The notes under the pieces were generated by a model. The model was given only the letters and a program-made list of their open reading frames with translations, had not been told where the DNA came from and did no database searches. 64,000 bases of DNA. Source: Archilochus colubris. Taxonomy: Eukaryota; Chordata; Aves; Apodiformes; Trochilidae. Each line of letters begins with the position of its first letter. Position 1 is the first letter of the stretch. Below are positions 47,930 through 59,914 of this stretch, one piece after another. The stretch covers positions 168,041,400 to 168,105,399 of the forward strand of contig CM041083.1 of assembly GCA_023079485.1 (NCBI GenBank), read 5' to 3'. A program made the translations under genes and the position numbers.

Positions 47930-49651
47930 CTACAGGTGAACAAGAAACTCCAGACAAGAGTAAAAAATGGAAAGTGCGTCTTCTAGAAGTGGAAGAAGGA
48001 AGAGGTAACCTGGAAGGACTATAAAGATACTGTTTGATACTTCAGGAATGTACTTGGGAAGGCCAAAGCCCACCTGGAGCTGAATCTGATGAGTGCTTTG
48101 AGAGGAAACAAAAAATAAGTAATCAAATAAATAAATAAACACATTTCTAAAGGGTCAGCAGCACCAAAAGAAAAAATGGGTAATATGTAGGCTGGCTGAT
48201 GAGGTAAACAGAGGACCTGGAGACAAATGAAGTGGAAAACCCTCAGGTACTCAATACCTTATTCACCCCAGTCTATACTGGTGAGCTTTGCCCTCAGCAA
48301 TCCCAGTTACCTGTCCCCAGTGGGAAATCCTGGAGCAAGGAAGGTTTGCCTTGGCTGGAGGAGGATTCTTTTAGGTAACATTTATGCAAACTGGACATAA
48401 ACAATTCAATAAGCCTCTATGGGATGTATCCACAAGTGCTGATGCAACTGCCTGTTGTCATGGTGGAACCAATCCCAATCATCTTTGAAAGGCTGTGGTG
48501 ATTGAAGAAGGGTCTTTAAGGAAAAAAAATAAAAGTCACTCTAATTTTCCAGAAGGACAAAAACAGGACCTGGGATGCTATCAGCCTCCTTCATGCCTGA
48601 GAAGGTTATGAAACAGGTCCTCCTGGAAAGCTTTTCAAAACATTTTCAGGACAAGAAGGTACTCGAGTGTAGTCAACATGGATTTATGAAGAGGAAATCA
48701 CACATGGTCAACCTGACAGCTGTCTACAAGAAAATTATTAGCTCAGTAGATAATGTGAGAACAGATGGTATTGTTTATCTTGGTTTTAGTAAACATTTTA
48801 ACACTATATTCCATATAATTCTTACTGTAAATGTAATAGGTAAGTTGAAAATGAAGTGTAATGAAAGCAGAAGACTGAACTTCCAAGCTTGAAGGAATGT
48901 GATCAGCAGCATGAAGTCAAATCCAGTCAATACTGTTGTGAACAAGGGGTCAATAATGTTTGAGAAGGGGTCAACACCTCTTCATTAGTGAAACGGATTA
49001 TGGGACCAAGTGAACCTGCAGTACATTTAGAGAAGACAGAAAGCTGGGAGGATTGGTTGAAAAACCAGGTAGCTGTGACATTATTCAGAGGAACCTTGAT
49101 GAGCTAAAGAAATGAGCAGAAAGGAATTTCATGAATTTTAACTGTGCATTAGTGGCAAGTCAAGGAATGTGGGTGCTCCTTCCCCTCTACTCAGCCTTCA
49201 TGAGGCATATCTGCACTGAATTCTGGGCTACCCAGTGTGAGATACATGGATGTATTGGAACAAGTATAGCAGCAGTGTAGCAGAGATAATGAAGGGACTG
49301 GAGCATCTGGCATATGAAGAGGGGATGAGAGAGTTGCGATGGTTCACCCTGAGGAAAAGAAGGCTCAGGCAGGATCTTATCCATGTACATGCATACCTGA
49401 CTATTGGGACCAGAGGAGTCAGAAGTGGACTCTTCTATCTTGGTGGTGCTCACCAAGAAGGAACAAAGTAACTTAGACATAAGGAAATACTTTTTTACTG
49501 TGAAGGTGTCCAAGCACTGGCACAGGCTGGCCAGAGTGGTTGTGGAATCTCCATTATCAGAGATATTCAAAATCCAACTGAACATGATCCTGAGAAATCT
49601 ACATAATTTCACCTTGCCAACCTCAACCATCCTTGGATTCTGTGACTGTGA
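47930..49651 (+). mobile_element. CR1 LINE, long old copy (ORF2 linker to 3' tail)
   Basis: Colinear with CR1 ORF2 and 3' UTR. Landmarks are AGGTAACCTGGAAGGACTAT then AAGCCCACCTGGAGCTGAAT (linker), CATCTTTGAAAGGCTGTGG, the RT fingers at 48575-48892, then a gap, GCAGAAAGGAATTTCATGAA, GAGCATCTGGCATATGAAGA, GGCTCAGGCAGGATCTTATC, and GACATAAGGAAATACTTTTT in the 3' region, ending GGATTCTGTGACTGTGA. The RT motif with SGVPQG and the FADD box is deleted between about 48880 and 49000. Many stops and frameshifts. Divergence is higher than in the 34.4-kb copy. Confidence 0.92.
48575..48892 (+). pseudogene. Remnant of the CR1 reverse transcriptase fingers
   Basis: A 105-codon open frame with EKVMKQVLLESFSKH, CSQHGFMKRKSHMVNL and YLGFSKHFNTIFHIIL in the order expected for the CR1 RT fingers and motif A. 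In active elements motif A carries the catalytic aspartate in an L-D-F-S-K-A-F-D context; here both aspartates are changed (G and N), so the protein would be inactive. No start context; a relic. Confidence 0.87.
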
Positions 49652-49935
49652 ATAAATTCAAATGCTTCAATAAAAATTGTGTGTGTTATGTTACATTTCA
49701 CCACACACTACACACTATTTTCTTAGAAGTAGAACAATCAATATTTTTTCATAGATAGGCAAGGTTTTTCTTTATGAGTTTTAATTTTTTATTATTTATC
49801 TGCTTTATTTTATTGTTGTTACCTAATTTGGAGGAAAGTTTACATGCTGATTCATTCACCAACTTTGGTTCTAGTACTGGAATTCTTTTTTTTTTTACAT
49901 TTTTACTTTCTAACTTCTTGAATTTTTTGCTAGTG

Positions 49936-50358
49936 TGTGAGTGCACAAGAAGCTGGCAGGGAGCATAGCAAGAACAAAGGATCCAACTTGGTTAATGGAA
50001 TATTCCATATTGCGCTGTGTTATTCTCAATATCTAGAAGAGTTGGCTGGGAAATTGTGCTCTTTTTCTCCTGGGATCACAGTTTTGGAAACTCTCTTATC
50101 TAGGATGACAAGCCAGGGACAGGATGGCCATTGGTCAGTGGGTGGTGAGCAGTTGCATTGTGCATCACTTTTTTGTTTATTATTATTATTAATATTATTA
50201 CTGTTATTATTATTGTATTTTTTCAGTTATTACATTGTTTTTATCTCAACCTACAAGTCCTCTTACCCATATCTCCAATTCTCTTCCCTATCCCTTGGGG
50301 TGAGGGAAGGTGAGTGGCTACATGGTGTTTGGCTGCCGGTCAGGTTAAAACCACAATA
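49936..50358 (+). mobile_element. 5'-truncated solo LTR of an avian ERV (ERVL-like)
   Basis: Begins inside the LTR at GTGCACAAGAAGCTGGCAGG. It runs through the ATTCCATATTG region, GGTCAGTGGGTGGTGAGCAG, TTGCATTGTGCATCACTT, an (ATT)n stretch at about 50180-50215, TTTTTATCTCAACC, GGTGAGTGGCTACATGGTGT, and the end TTAAAACCACAATA. Every step parallels a very common avian LTR as I remember it. The usual TATA (GTATATAAA) has decayed to CAATATCTAG, and the poly(A) signal to GTTATTACA. The 140-codon plus-strand frame (49937-50359) coincides with this LTR and is not a gene. Confidence 0.85.
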
Positions 50359-51274
50359 AATGAGTCAGGAAATTTTTGTCAATCTATAAAATGTCCACTC
50401 CTGGAAATTTTTGTTGTCACTGAAAAACTAGGCCTATATAATGCCACAGTGCTAAAATATACTTGAGTCTGTCACATTTTGTTTATCAAAGCGTAGAGAC
50501 AGTGTTAGGCAATAATTTCCATCTCAACACTTTATAACTTCTCCAGACTATAGAAATATAAATAACAGGTTCATATGACACTTCTGTTGTTTCAGAGGGC
50601 ATCATGCTATGTCAAGATCAAAAGCATCTGCATCTTTAAAAGGTTTTATTTAATCTGTGAATTATTGCTTTTCTTCCCATGTACTAGAATAAGCTATTTG
50701 TCTGTACTCAACAAGAGAGCTATAAATACTGGTTCAATTGCTAAGTAGTCGCAAAGATTTATAGAGCTCAACAAGATAAATAATGTCTGATGTTTTCCAT
50801 CTAAATAATGCTACAGGTTAATGGTAGCATTAGTGCAGAGATTATGGAACCTTTTGGAATTATCTTATATTGGTGCTATCTTATGGAAAAAAAATTGCCA
50901 TAATCTTTGTCATAGTTCTGTGCTTCCAGGAAATATATACTTTGACTTTTAAATATTCAGAGGAAAATGAGTTCTTTAATTCATACTGGTTTACATCCTG
51001 CAGATTCAGCTCTCTGAATTGAAATGGCTCTGTGACTCTCCATGCACAGGTATCTTCCATACGAACTCCTTTGATTCAGATGGTAGGTACACTGTGATGC
51101 TTCATCTGACTTGGCAGAACTTTGACACTCTACTAGGGAATAGTGTTTTTTGTACATGTTGGTAATTTCCTGATGGATCTTATATTTCCATCTGTGAGTG
51201 GGCATCTTATTCTTAAAGATCTATAATTAAATTCTGAAGTGTGCTTTGGGGTAATATAACTTCATTGGTCCTCC

Positions 51275-51295
51275 TTTTTTTTTTTTTTTTTTTTT
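51275..51295. repeat. Oligo(T) tract
   Basis: A run of about 21 T ending in AAGAA. No retroposed body is evident. Confidence 0.92.
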
Positions 51296-52929
51296 AAGAA
51301 TTAAAAATCAGTATGAAAACACTGTTATTGACACCCTCTCTCACTTTTACAGAAAAAAATACTTTTTTTTAAAAAGTGTGAAACAAAAGAAGAGTTACTG
51401 GGTAGCAGATTCTCTCTTAACAGATCAAGTTGATCTCTAACATTGATGATAGTAGACATTAATCCTAAATCATGGCATACTGATTCTCCATAAAAGCAAT
51501 TAAGAGTACCAAGGGAACATCCTCAGCACTCAGCTGAGCCTTTTGGTGATTTCTCTTATTGTCTAAAATATTTAAGCAGTGAGTAGCAGGAAGAACATCA
51601 AGACGACATCTTCTTTAACAAGAAAATGAAAGTCACAGCATAGAGCTCACACCTCACAGGATGCTTTGACAGTACATTTCTACACCCACTCTGCTCACCT
51701 TTGCATTGAGACATGGTAATGTTGCCCCACGTTTTGTTTTCATACAGCACATCTACTTACCACGGTTGATTAAAGGTAGTCCCACACTGGTGTTGTTATC
51801 CAACTTTTTTCAGCTTTAACAGAGCATTGATGATCTCAATCAGGTTAGACACCTCATCAGAGCCCAATCTCAACACATCAGTGACAACACATATCGAAAC
51901 AGTCAAAAGTTTACAACATGTAATAAAAACTGAAGTCACACATGCTATCCTCTTGTGGCCTGAGTGGGATTGTTGGCAACCTGTGATTTGTAGGGTCCAT
52001 TACTTCCCAAATGCTCAGTGTATCTAGCCCTTAGCAGGGTGTCAAGGACAAAGAATAATCAGTCTTCAGATCACTTTTGAAATGCTGTGCCCTATACTTC
52101 TTCAGGTGACTCATTCTTTCCATGTTGTCAAGATCCATTAATGAAAGCTGACTGCTTTCAAAGGTCTCTGACAAGTGAAGCATCCTCAATACATGGAGAA
52201 AATGATACTGTGCAATCACTACTAACAGAACATACCATGAGTGATGGATGAGTTACTGCTTGGCAACATCATGGTGAACCTCTCTTCCAGACTCAAGACA
52301 GAACTCTAGAACAGTTATAGAGATCTTGGACTCAAGAGGAAAATGATCACACTGGGAAAAGACTGGAGGACTTTTTAAATTGATTTCAAAGTTCCCATAA
52401 ATCTAGCTGCTGTCTTACGGATGGCAACAATATCCCATCCTTACAGCAAATCTGTGCATTTAAAATAGGGCAGACATACTGCAGGAGCATGAAAATGATG
52501 GGAAAATCGATTGTACTAATGCAGGGCAGTGTGCACAAAGCAATAGCTATTAAGAAAGCATTTCTGGTTTAATACGTTTTTAATCTTTTATATAAATAAT
52601 ATACACAGTGGAATAAAACATTAGTAACAGATAGGAATTTAAGATGCTTTTTTTTTTTAATAGCAATGACTACCTTACAACAGACTACCTTACTTACCTT
52701 CAGACAATTTGATGAAAAATCAAATTATATTGGTTGTAATGAATAAACCTGAACACAAATTCAGAGTTAGCTAAACCTTCTCAAGTAGTAAGGTTTAAAT
52801 TTCATACGTTGTGTTTTATTTGTTTTCCTAATGTCTGTGTTGTCTTGTACATTTCCAAGCTGAGAATAACCTTCTGTTGTTTTGTACAGAGTATGCTTTA
52901 GCTATTCAGTGTGACACATTCTATTTTTT

Positions 52930-52969
52930 ACACACACACACACACACACACATTAAAAAAAAAAAAAAA
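52930..52969. repeat. (CA)n microsatellite followed by oligo(A)
   Basis: Eleven uninterrupted AC/CA units (52930-52952), then TT and 15 A (52955-52969). The combination resembles the tail of an old insertion but I cannot identify a body. Confidence 0.93.
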
Positions 52970-55000
52970 TTTTAGCCAGTGATTCTCTCTCCTGATAACT
53001 CTAGGCTACACTCAGCATACTTGTTCAGAACATCAATGGAGATAAGCATGGTCAGATATGAAAAAGGATGTGGTTGCATACAGTAGGCTTTAGGGATTCT
53101 AAGCCCTTGCATGTAAATCCTCTATGCTCTATGGGCAGTTTTCAAATTACCATTCTTCAAGATCTTGAGAATAATCTCTAACTTGCCCAGTAAAAGTTCA
53201 GTTTTGAATGCATTTAGGAGCCTGTCACCTAATTTTAAACAGTCACCCTGGGAGTCAATCCTACAGGTGTCCTCTAGGCACTGTATAATGCATATCAATA
53301 TCACAGAATTTATTAAAAATGTTCAGAGAAAAGAATAATGCTGTTGGTGTTAGATTAGAGGTCAAAGAATTCAGTCAACAAATTCAGGGTTTAAAATATC
53401 TTTTGCCTTGAAGGTTTGAACCACACCTTGTCAAGATCAGTGAGCTGCAAACCTTTCCTTTTGCAAACAGGATGCTGTTTTGGCAGGAATGCACATCCTG
53501 AGGCCAGAGACAAAAGCGTGCAAAAGGTAGCACTGTCTGCTGCCCAAAAGTGAAAGCATCCCCCTGGAATGAGGTAGAAAGGACCTGTGTGTTTTTCTGT
53601 TTTTCTACTCTTTGTAATATGCCCATTTTAAAATTAACACAAATCCTGTTTCAAATATGCAAGTGGTATGAGACATTCCAGCCACAACACTTAAGGAGCA
53701 ATGCAGGTAGATGCATACACAGCACCTGCTAATACAACTGGACAGAGGACCTCAGGTCAAAATTCACTTGCAGACACCTGGGAATGCTCTGCTGGCAATC
53801 AAATGACTGCTCTTAGGTATCACTGTGCCAAGACGCCTGCCAAAACATACTGTTCTGGGTATTGCTTTAGATAGTTCTGAAGAACTGTTTCTTTGCTCCC
53901 CGTCTGTAAAATGTAAGTCTCTCAACCCCCACTATGCCTAGGCAGTGTATTTAGATGAAAAATCAACCACATACTGCATATACATCTCCTAGTACAAGCA
54001 CCTGGGGAGGGAATGGGATTGTATACTTCTATTATGCAAGTAAGGGGAGATTCCCTTCCTTTCCTCATTTCCCTGCATCCATATAACATACACACAAGAT
54101 CTCTGCCTCTTCAAAAATCATTTTTTCCATGTACAAGAGAACAAGAAGCTGCAGGAAGTCCTGGAGAGAGCAAAGGTATCCATGCATAGATCTGAGGATC
54201 CCTTAAACTAGGTGAAGTAGTATCTGAGAAACAAACTGTTTTCTCCCAAGCACCTGATCAGTAAATAAACATATGTGAGCTGTTGTTGTTTTAACGTGGT
54301 TGTGTAGTATATGTTTGCAAATATAGGCCTAACCATATGTCAACTTTTGCCTTAATGTACTCCTGGAAGCTACCTATGAAGGAATCAGTCAAATAACTTC
54401 ACAACAACTATAAATACAAGCACCACCCATTCTATTGCACACAGTTATAGGCACAGTGATTTCCTGGTGCGTTTGGCTTAATTTACATATCTTGCTTTTT
54501 GCAAGCTGAACATAATTTGGTACACTATTTAAAGTTTATTGTTCCAGTATCGTTTGATGTTCTAATTTGCTTTGTGTGCCAGCATTTAATTCGCTACTTA
54601 TCTTTTAAAGAGTTGAGTAAGGATCACGGTAGCCTCATTTCTTAAAGACTTCTGTAGTGAACTTGGATGCCAGCTTAGTTTAACAGGAAGTTAGAGTTGC
54701 AGTTCATTACAGAACAGTGAGCTCCAGCTATATTGAATTACTGCCAGGAAATATTTACAGGCTACAGTCATAGACTTTACCCTTCAATCAATGATGGTCT
54801 AAGGGAACACTTCCTGAAGTTTGTTAATGCATTCTGCTAGCCTGACAAGTGGGTGTAAGCTAATTCTGCCAACTCCAGTACCCTTCTGATTGCTGCTTTG
54901 AGGCCAGCAAGACATCCAAGGATTTTTTGTGAATAAACAACTCATCAAAACGTATGAGAACAGAAGGTTTCAAACATAGCAAAGCAATAGGTATAGTCAT

Positions 55001-58000
55001 TTTAGAGTTAATTAGAAGCACAATGGTACTTTATTCAAGCCTCTTAGGCCAAGGGCCATCTGCATAACAATATAACATCTCTTACAGCCTTCTTATAACT
55101 CTATAGAGATGTATATTAAAGACTTCTCCTTTATTGTGGCTGTGAAGCAAAAGGGGAACATTTCAATATTAATAAAATGCAAGATTTTTTTTCTGTCAGT
55201 GAAATATGCTTTTGCATTCCATCCTATGTATCTGCTTGCTGTTCTTTGCTTTTTCCATCCTAACTTTTATTTATTTATAACCCTAAATTTTATTTTGGAT
55301 GTCCCAATTACTGGTTCTATGAGGAATCATACTTACAAAAACAGGGACCAGAGCCCCAATGAAGTAGCACTGCTGTAAGCAAGAACAAAAGTGCATACTT
55401 CTCTGTTTCTTATTTTGTTAAAGGCCACAGATATATCTTGGCCATATCATACCTTGGACTTCAGTGAGTAAGTACATTTTTCGCCTGTATACTCCAAGGA
55501 ATCATGAAAAAAAAAAACCAAAAACCCAATAAAACAAGAAACCTGTATGCTAGTTTATTTCTTTATTGGTACTGGCTAGTGGGTGAAGCTCCAGTTCTTG
55601 GTGTAGCAGGGGAGAAGATGTAAGCAGGAGAAATCTGATACTTATGTCTGCCAGCAGTAAATTACTCCCCAATCACCACAGTAACTGGGCAAAAGAAAAA
55701 CAATGAGCAGCAGTGCTTTCCTTTAGCTGCCCAAATAGTTGTTTAGCTGTGGTGTAATTTCATTATGCATTGTCTGTATGAGAGTACATATTGCCAAAGC
55801 ATGTGTCAGGAAGAGGTAGGCCATGGTGGAGGTGAGATACAACATGCACCATGATAGAGTCCAGTGGATTCACTGGACATATCGTTAAAGACATTTGAGA
55901 GTAAGATGTCTGGGAAAATTGGGTGCAGTTCAGTATAAATGTCATAGTGGTACTTGCTGAAAGCCATCCAGTAGATTGAATGTGTCATCATTTGTACTGT
56001 TATTGCAGTGAACAATTTACTGCAGTGGGAAATGTAGCAATTTACACTTGGGAAGTTTCTTACTGTCCGGAGTAAGACACCCTGACATTGTAAGTCAAGC
56101 CCTTGGAATACTTGCCCTGATTTTATTTTTATTTAGTTCAAAACCCAATTACTGCTGTGACTTTAAAAGACAAATCTAATAATTAAGTAATAAATCATAT
56201 AGCAGAATTTTGCATTTTAAAAAGAGCACATTAGATTTTGCTAGATTGCCAAAACAAGCACCACAGATTAAGTACAGAAAAAATAGTGGACACATTTTGA
56301 CTAGTTTTTATTTAACTAGGAGAATTCAGAGATGCTTGGCAAGGAAAAAACCCCAGACATATAATCTGTAATAGCAAAGGTCTAAGACAGAAGAAATTGT
56401 TCAAACAGAAAAACCCCACATATTTCTTTCAAAATTCGTATCTACAATTTGCTTTTAAAATTAAGCATTTTTTCTTCTTAATCAAATTTATGTAAAAACT
56501 TTTCTTCAGTGTTACAATCAAGATGTTAATTGTCTTCATCTACCTGGCAAAACAGCTCTAGTATTGAGTATTAAATGAGATGAGGAATAGGAATATCTCT
56601 AGTATGCATGGCACCTCAAACCTATGCGTTGCCCCATGCCAAAACCTGAGCTAGCCTGTGACTCTTGCTCTAAGACTTGTGCCATCACCTGTGTGGATGT
56701 TTAGACAAGTAAACTCATGAATTTTGTGTACAGTCCATGGAGAACTGTAAGGGCTTGTAAAGACCTAGAAAAAGGGAAATTCTGCTTACCTAAATTACCT
56801 GTTTACCTCTCCTTTGAAAGCAGAAGGTTAGATGTAATCAGTATTAGTCCACTTAGGACTCACCCCATCTAGTGCTTTGTTTTCAGCAATATAGTTCAAT
56901 AATAGCAGCAGATCTGAGAAAAGCAGACTGAATTGTATGATACCCCTCTTTCTAGGGAACATTTTATATTTCATCTAAAATAAAGTATAGGAATATTCTC
57001 TGAGCACAATGCTGCACCATAGTCAATCACACCATTTGGCATGAAACATACTGCCTGTAATGCATCACTGGGGCTGAAAGGATTTGTAGTCTTAATCACA
57101 TCAAAATTTTCAAGATTCTCTGGTGGACTTTGGGAAAGCGCAGGTTATTCTCCATTTAAATATGGATGTTGAAGATCTGTAGATGGGAGATAGGTGATTA
57201 TAAAATTTTATGAAACACTACAGTGAGGCAGAAAAGGAGATATTAGCCCTATTGCGGGTTGTATCATTACTGAAACCTATAGAGGCATGCAGGGCTAGAG
57301 GGAAGAAGGGGTGATCATTCTTTGCATTACCTGTAAAGTTTTCTGAAGTTTCCTAAAATTTTCTCAGTTTTTTTTATATTTCTCCCCTTCCCCAAGTGTG
57401 TGCATCTGTATAGAATGCGGTTGTCTCCATGTTGCTTCTTAAATTTGTAAATTATTTTCAGATACATTTGAAAATATCAGTCATATTTTCTGAAATAAAA
57501 TCTAAGGAAGTGGTAGAGAACTTGAATTCTGAAGCAAAGCCTCAGCTGGGATAAATACTTAACAACAAAGCTATAAATAAATCTTTCTAGTTACAGAGCT
57601 ATTAAAACTCCAGACTATATATATATAGGTTTACCAAAGTTTCCATATACCATGTTTTACATCCAATTCATACTTTATTTTGATAAATGTAAAAAAATAA
57701 TTTTTCAGGCTATTATTCTGAACTGAAAAATCTCTTGATCTTATTATCATGCCGTTGACTTTTTTTCTATAGATTCTGTACATTGTTCAAAGCTTATAAT
57801 TTTATTTGAAATAGAGTTGAAGTTAAACTCGGATGTGTCAAATCTACCTTGAGTAGCTTAACTTAGTCTCAAACATGTCAATCCTACCTTGTCAAGTTTT
57901 GTTGTAGAGAAAATCATCTCCCCTGAGACAATGGAAAGAGATGTCATTAAAAAAATGGTTATTTATTGCAGAAATACTTATTTCAATGTGAAAGTTATTC

Positions 58001-59388
58001 TCAAAGTGACAAGTAGAAAATGTCCTTGGCAATCCCAGTAAAACTAACAGTAAAAGGTCTACACGTCATCTTCATTTCAGTCTTTTGTTGGCAACAAAAT
58101 GAATTTGCCATTCAAGTGACAAAACAGTAAGAAATAGCCATGAGGAAACAGTCTCTGTAAGAGACAGAAAAATAAAAATAATATTTTCTGTATAAGACAA
58201 ATGTTCTTTTGCATTGGACTTCAAAGCAGGAAATTCTCAATCTATATAGTCACGATTCAGAACTGGTCAGGAGAAAGAACAAAATTATTTCATCTACTTC
58301 CTGAAAACTATAAAAATGAGCTCATACATGTATAGATTAATGGCAGCAGCCTTCATTCTCTAAGATGTTTGTGGACCTTGAAGCCTGACCCTTTTTTTCC
58401 CTTGTTGAGATAATATTGAGTGGGTGGAGTTTCTTCTCGTCTCAAGGGTCTTCTGTGTATTAGGAAGCCTGAGACTCATGACATTAATCCTTACTAGTTT
58501 CAGTGACTTGCAGCTGGTAGAAAAGCACATTTTTCCCCCATTTTAAGGACCTCATGGTATTAGCTCCTTAGTACCCAACAAAAATAACAGCCAGCCATTT
58601 ATCAGCACTACTGAGGATTTCATACTGTATAAGGTTCTCAGAAGAATGCATTAGGTCGAATTAAAAAAAGTTCAGTTGTTGCTATTCCAATTTTTGTATC
58701 TCTTCTCAAGGACACACTCCTCTATTGCCCCATTCCCTATTCAGATTTAGCCAAAATGAATATCAATCACAATCTTCATTTGTTTTTTACATACTATTTT
58801 ACGGATTTATATGTCCCACTTCACTGCTATCAAACTGCAAATCACATGCCTGTATATTTTATTTATTCATGTCAGTGGACTGAAGGAAGAAAATATCACA
58901 GGAGAGTATAAAGTAACAAATTAATTCTCATGTTTAAGGATTTCCAAAAGCACCTACTTGTTTAAGTCACAGATAATTTGGAGTACAAATCTCACTGCCC
59001 TTCAGTGTGATTCTGAATACTTCCACGTACAAAAGGTTCAGCTTTACAAAGGTATTTAGGGGCTTTAAATTTCATGTAGATGTTTGGTTGGATTTTCTGA
59101 AAGTGCCTTGATAGTCCACTCTCATTGAAGTTAGTATCACTGAAATCAATACAAGTTAACTTCACTGACATTTCTGTGGGCGGTGGAAAATAGCCAGGTA
59201 TCTGAATATTTAATCACCTCATGTTTCTCAGATACATTTGAAACCCTTGTTAAGAAGACAGGTCATTGACATCCTTTTGAAAATGTTAACTTAGTTTGCT
59301 TTTAGTGGCTAACTGGTGTGTTGACTGTATTGGGGTCCTATTGAAGTGTTATTATCATCCCAGAAAATATTGGAGTCTTGTGCAGTGG
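55001..59388. other. Single-copy AT-rich non-coding DNA, 4.4 kb
   Basis: No gene, repeat family or RNA recognised. Between 56.1 and 59.2 kb there is no open frame above 60 codons on either strand. The segment 59100-59165 has an imperfect CATTGAAGTTAG and TTAACTTCACTGA mirror pairing that may be a decayed palindromic repeat. Confidence 0.6.
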
Positions 59389-59559
59389 TGTTTTGGAAGC
59401 AGGGGGACCACAGGGGTGCAGCCTTGGCTTCTGCAAGAAGGTGCTGGAAACTCCCCTGGTTCCAATTCTGACCCCAACTCTGGCCAAGGCCGAGCAGATA
59501 TAGGAAGCCGGATGAACCTCTGTGGGTAACATATTCAAGAAAGGAAAAATAAAACTGAA

Positions 59560-59598
59560 AAACAAACAAACAAACAAACAGACAAACAAACCAACAAA
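59560..59598. repeat. (AAAC)n patch inside the LTR
   Basis: Eight or nine AAAC units with single GACA and CCAA interruptions, encoding a phenylalanine/valine/cysteine-rich stretch in the minus-strand frames. Confidence 0.92.
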
Positions 59599-59817
59599 AA
59601 GACCCACAGAGCAGAGTAGAGGATGAAGTGAGAGAGAAAAGCCAGAGAAAAGACAAAAAAGTCAGTGAAGGAGGAGGGGGGAAGATGTGTGATGACAGAT
59701 TTCCCCACAGCCCGTGGTGAGATGGCAGCTGTGCCCATGCAGCCCATGGAGGAGCACAGTGGAGCTGTCCCTGAAGAAGCACGGTGGAACAGCCACTTGA
59801 ATGACCACAGTGGGGTA

Positions 59818-59914
59818 AATGTGGATTTGTAGCCCCTGAAGTGTCTCAGGTGGGCAGATGTGGATCTGCAGCCTGTGCAGGATGGCAGAGAGGGTCAGAT
59901 GTGGATCTGCAGCC
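59818..59914 (+). repeat. About 40-bp internal repeats of the LTR (3 clear copies)
   Basis: (A/G)ATGTGGAT(T/C)TG(T/C)AGCC begins at 59818, 59857 and 59898, spaced 39 and 41 bp. Less similar units with TGGAG(G/T)A and CCCGTG motifs continue on both sides. Such tandem units sit in the central part of this LTR type. Confidence 0.8.

Larger units (their letters stand above)
50359..55000. other. Single-copy AT-rich non-coding DNA, 4.6 kb
   Basis: No gene, repeat family or RNA recognised apart from a T-tract and a CA microsatellite listed separately. The 62-codon minus-strand frame at 52031-52219 looks slightly more protein-like (residues such as MERMSHLKKYRAQHFKSD) but has no splice sites or identifiable family. 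Confidence 0.58.

Noticed and set aside
49187..49655. 147-codon minus-strand frame and 73- and 83-codon plus-strand frames
   Set aside because: All lie in the 3' region of the CR1 copy; the antisense frame is incidental.
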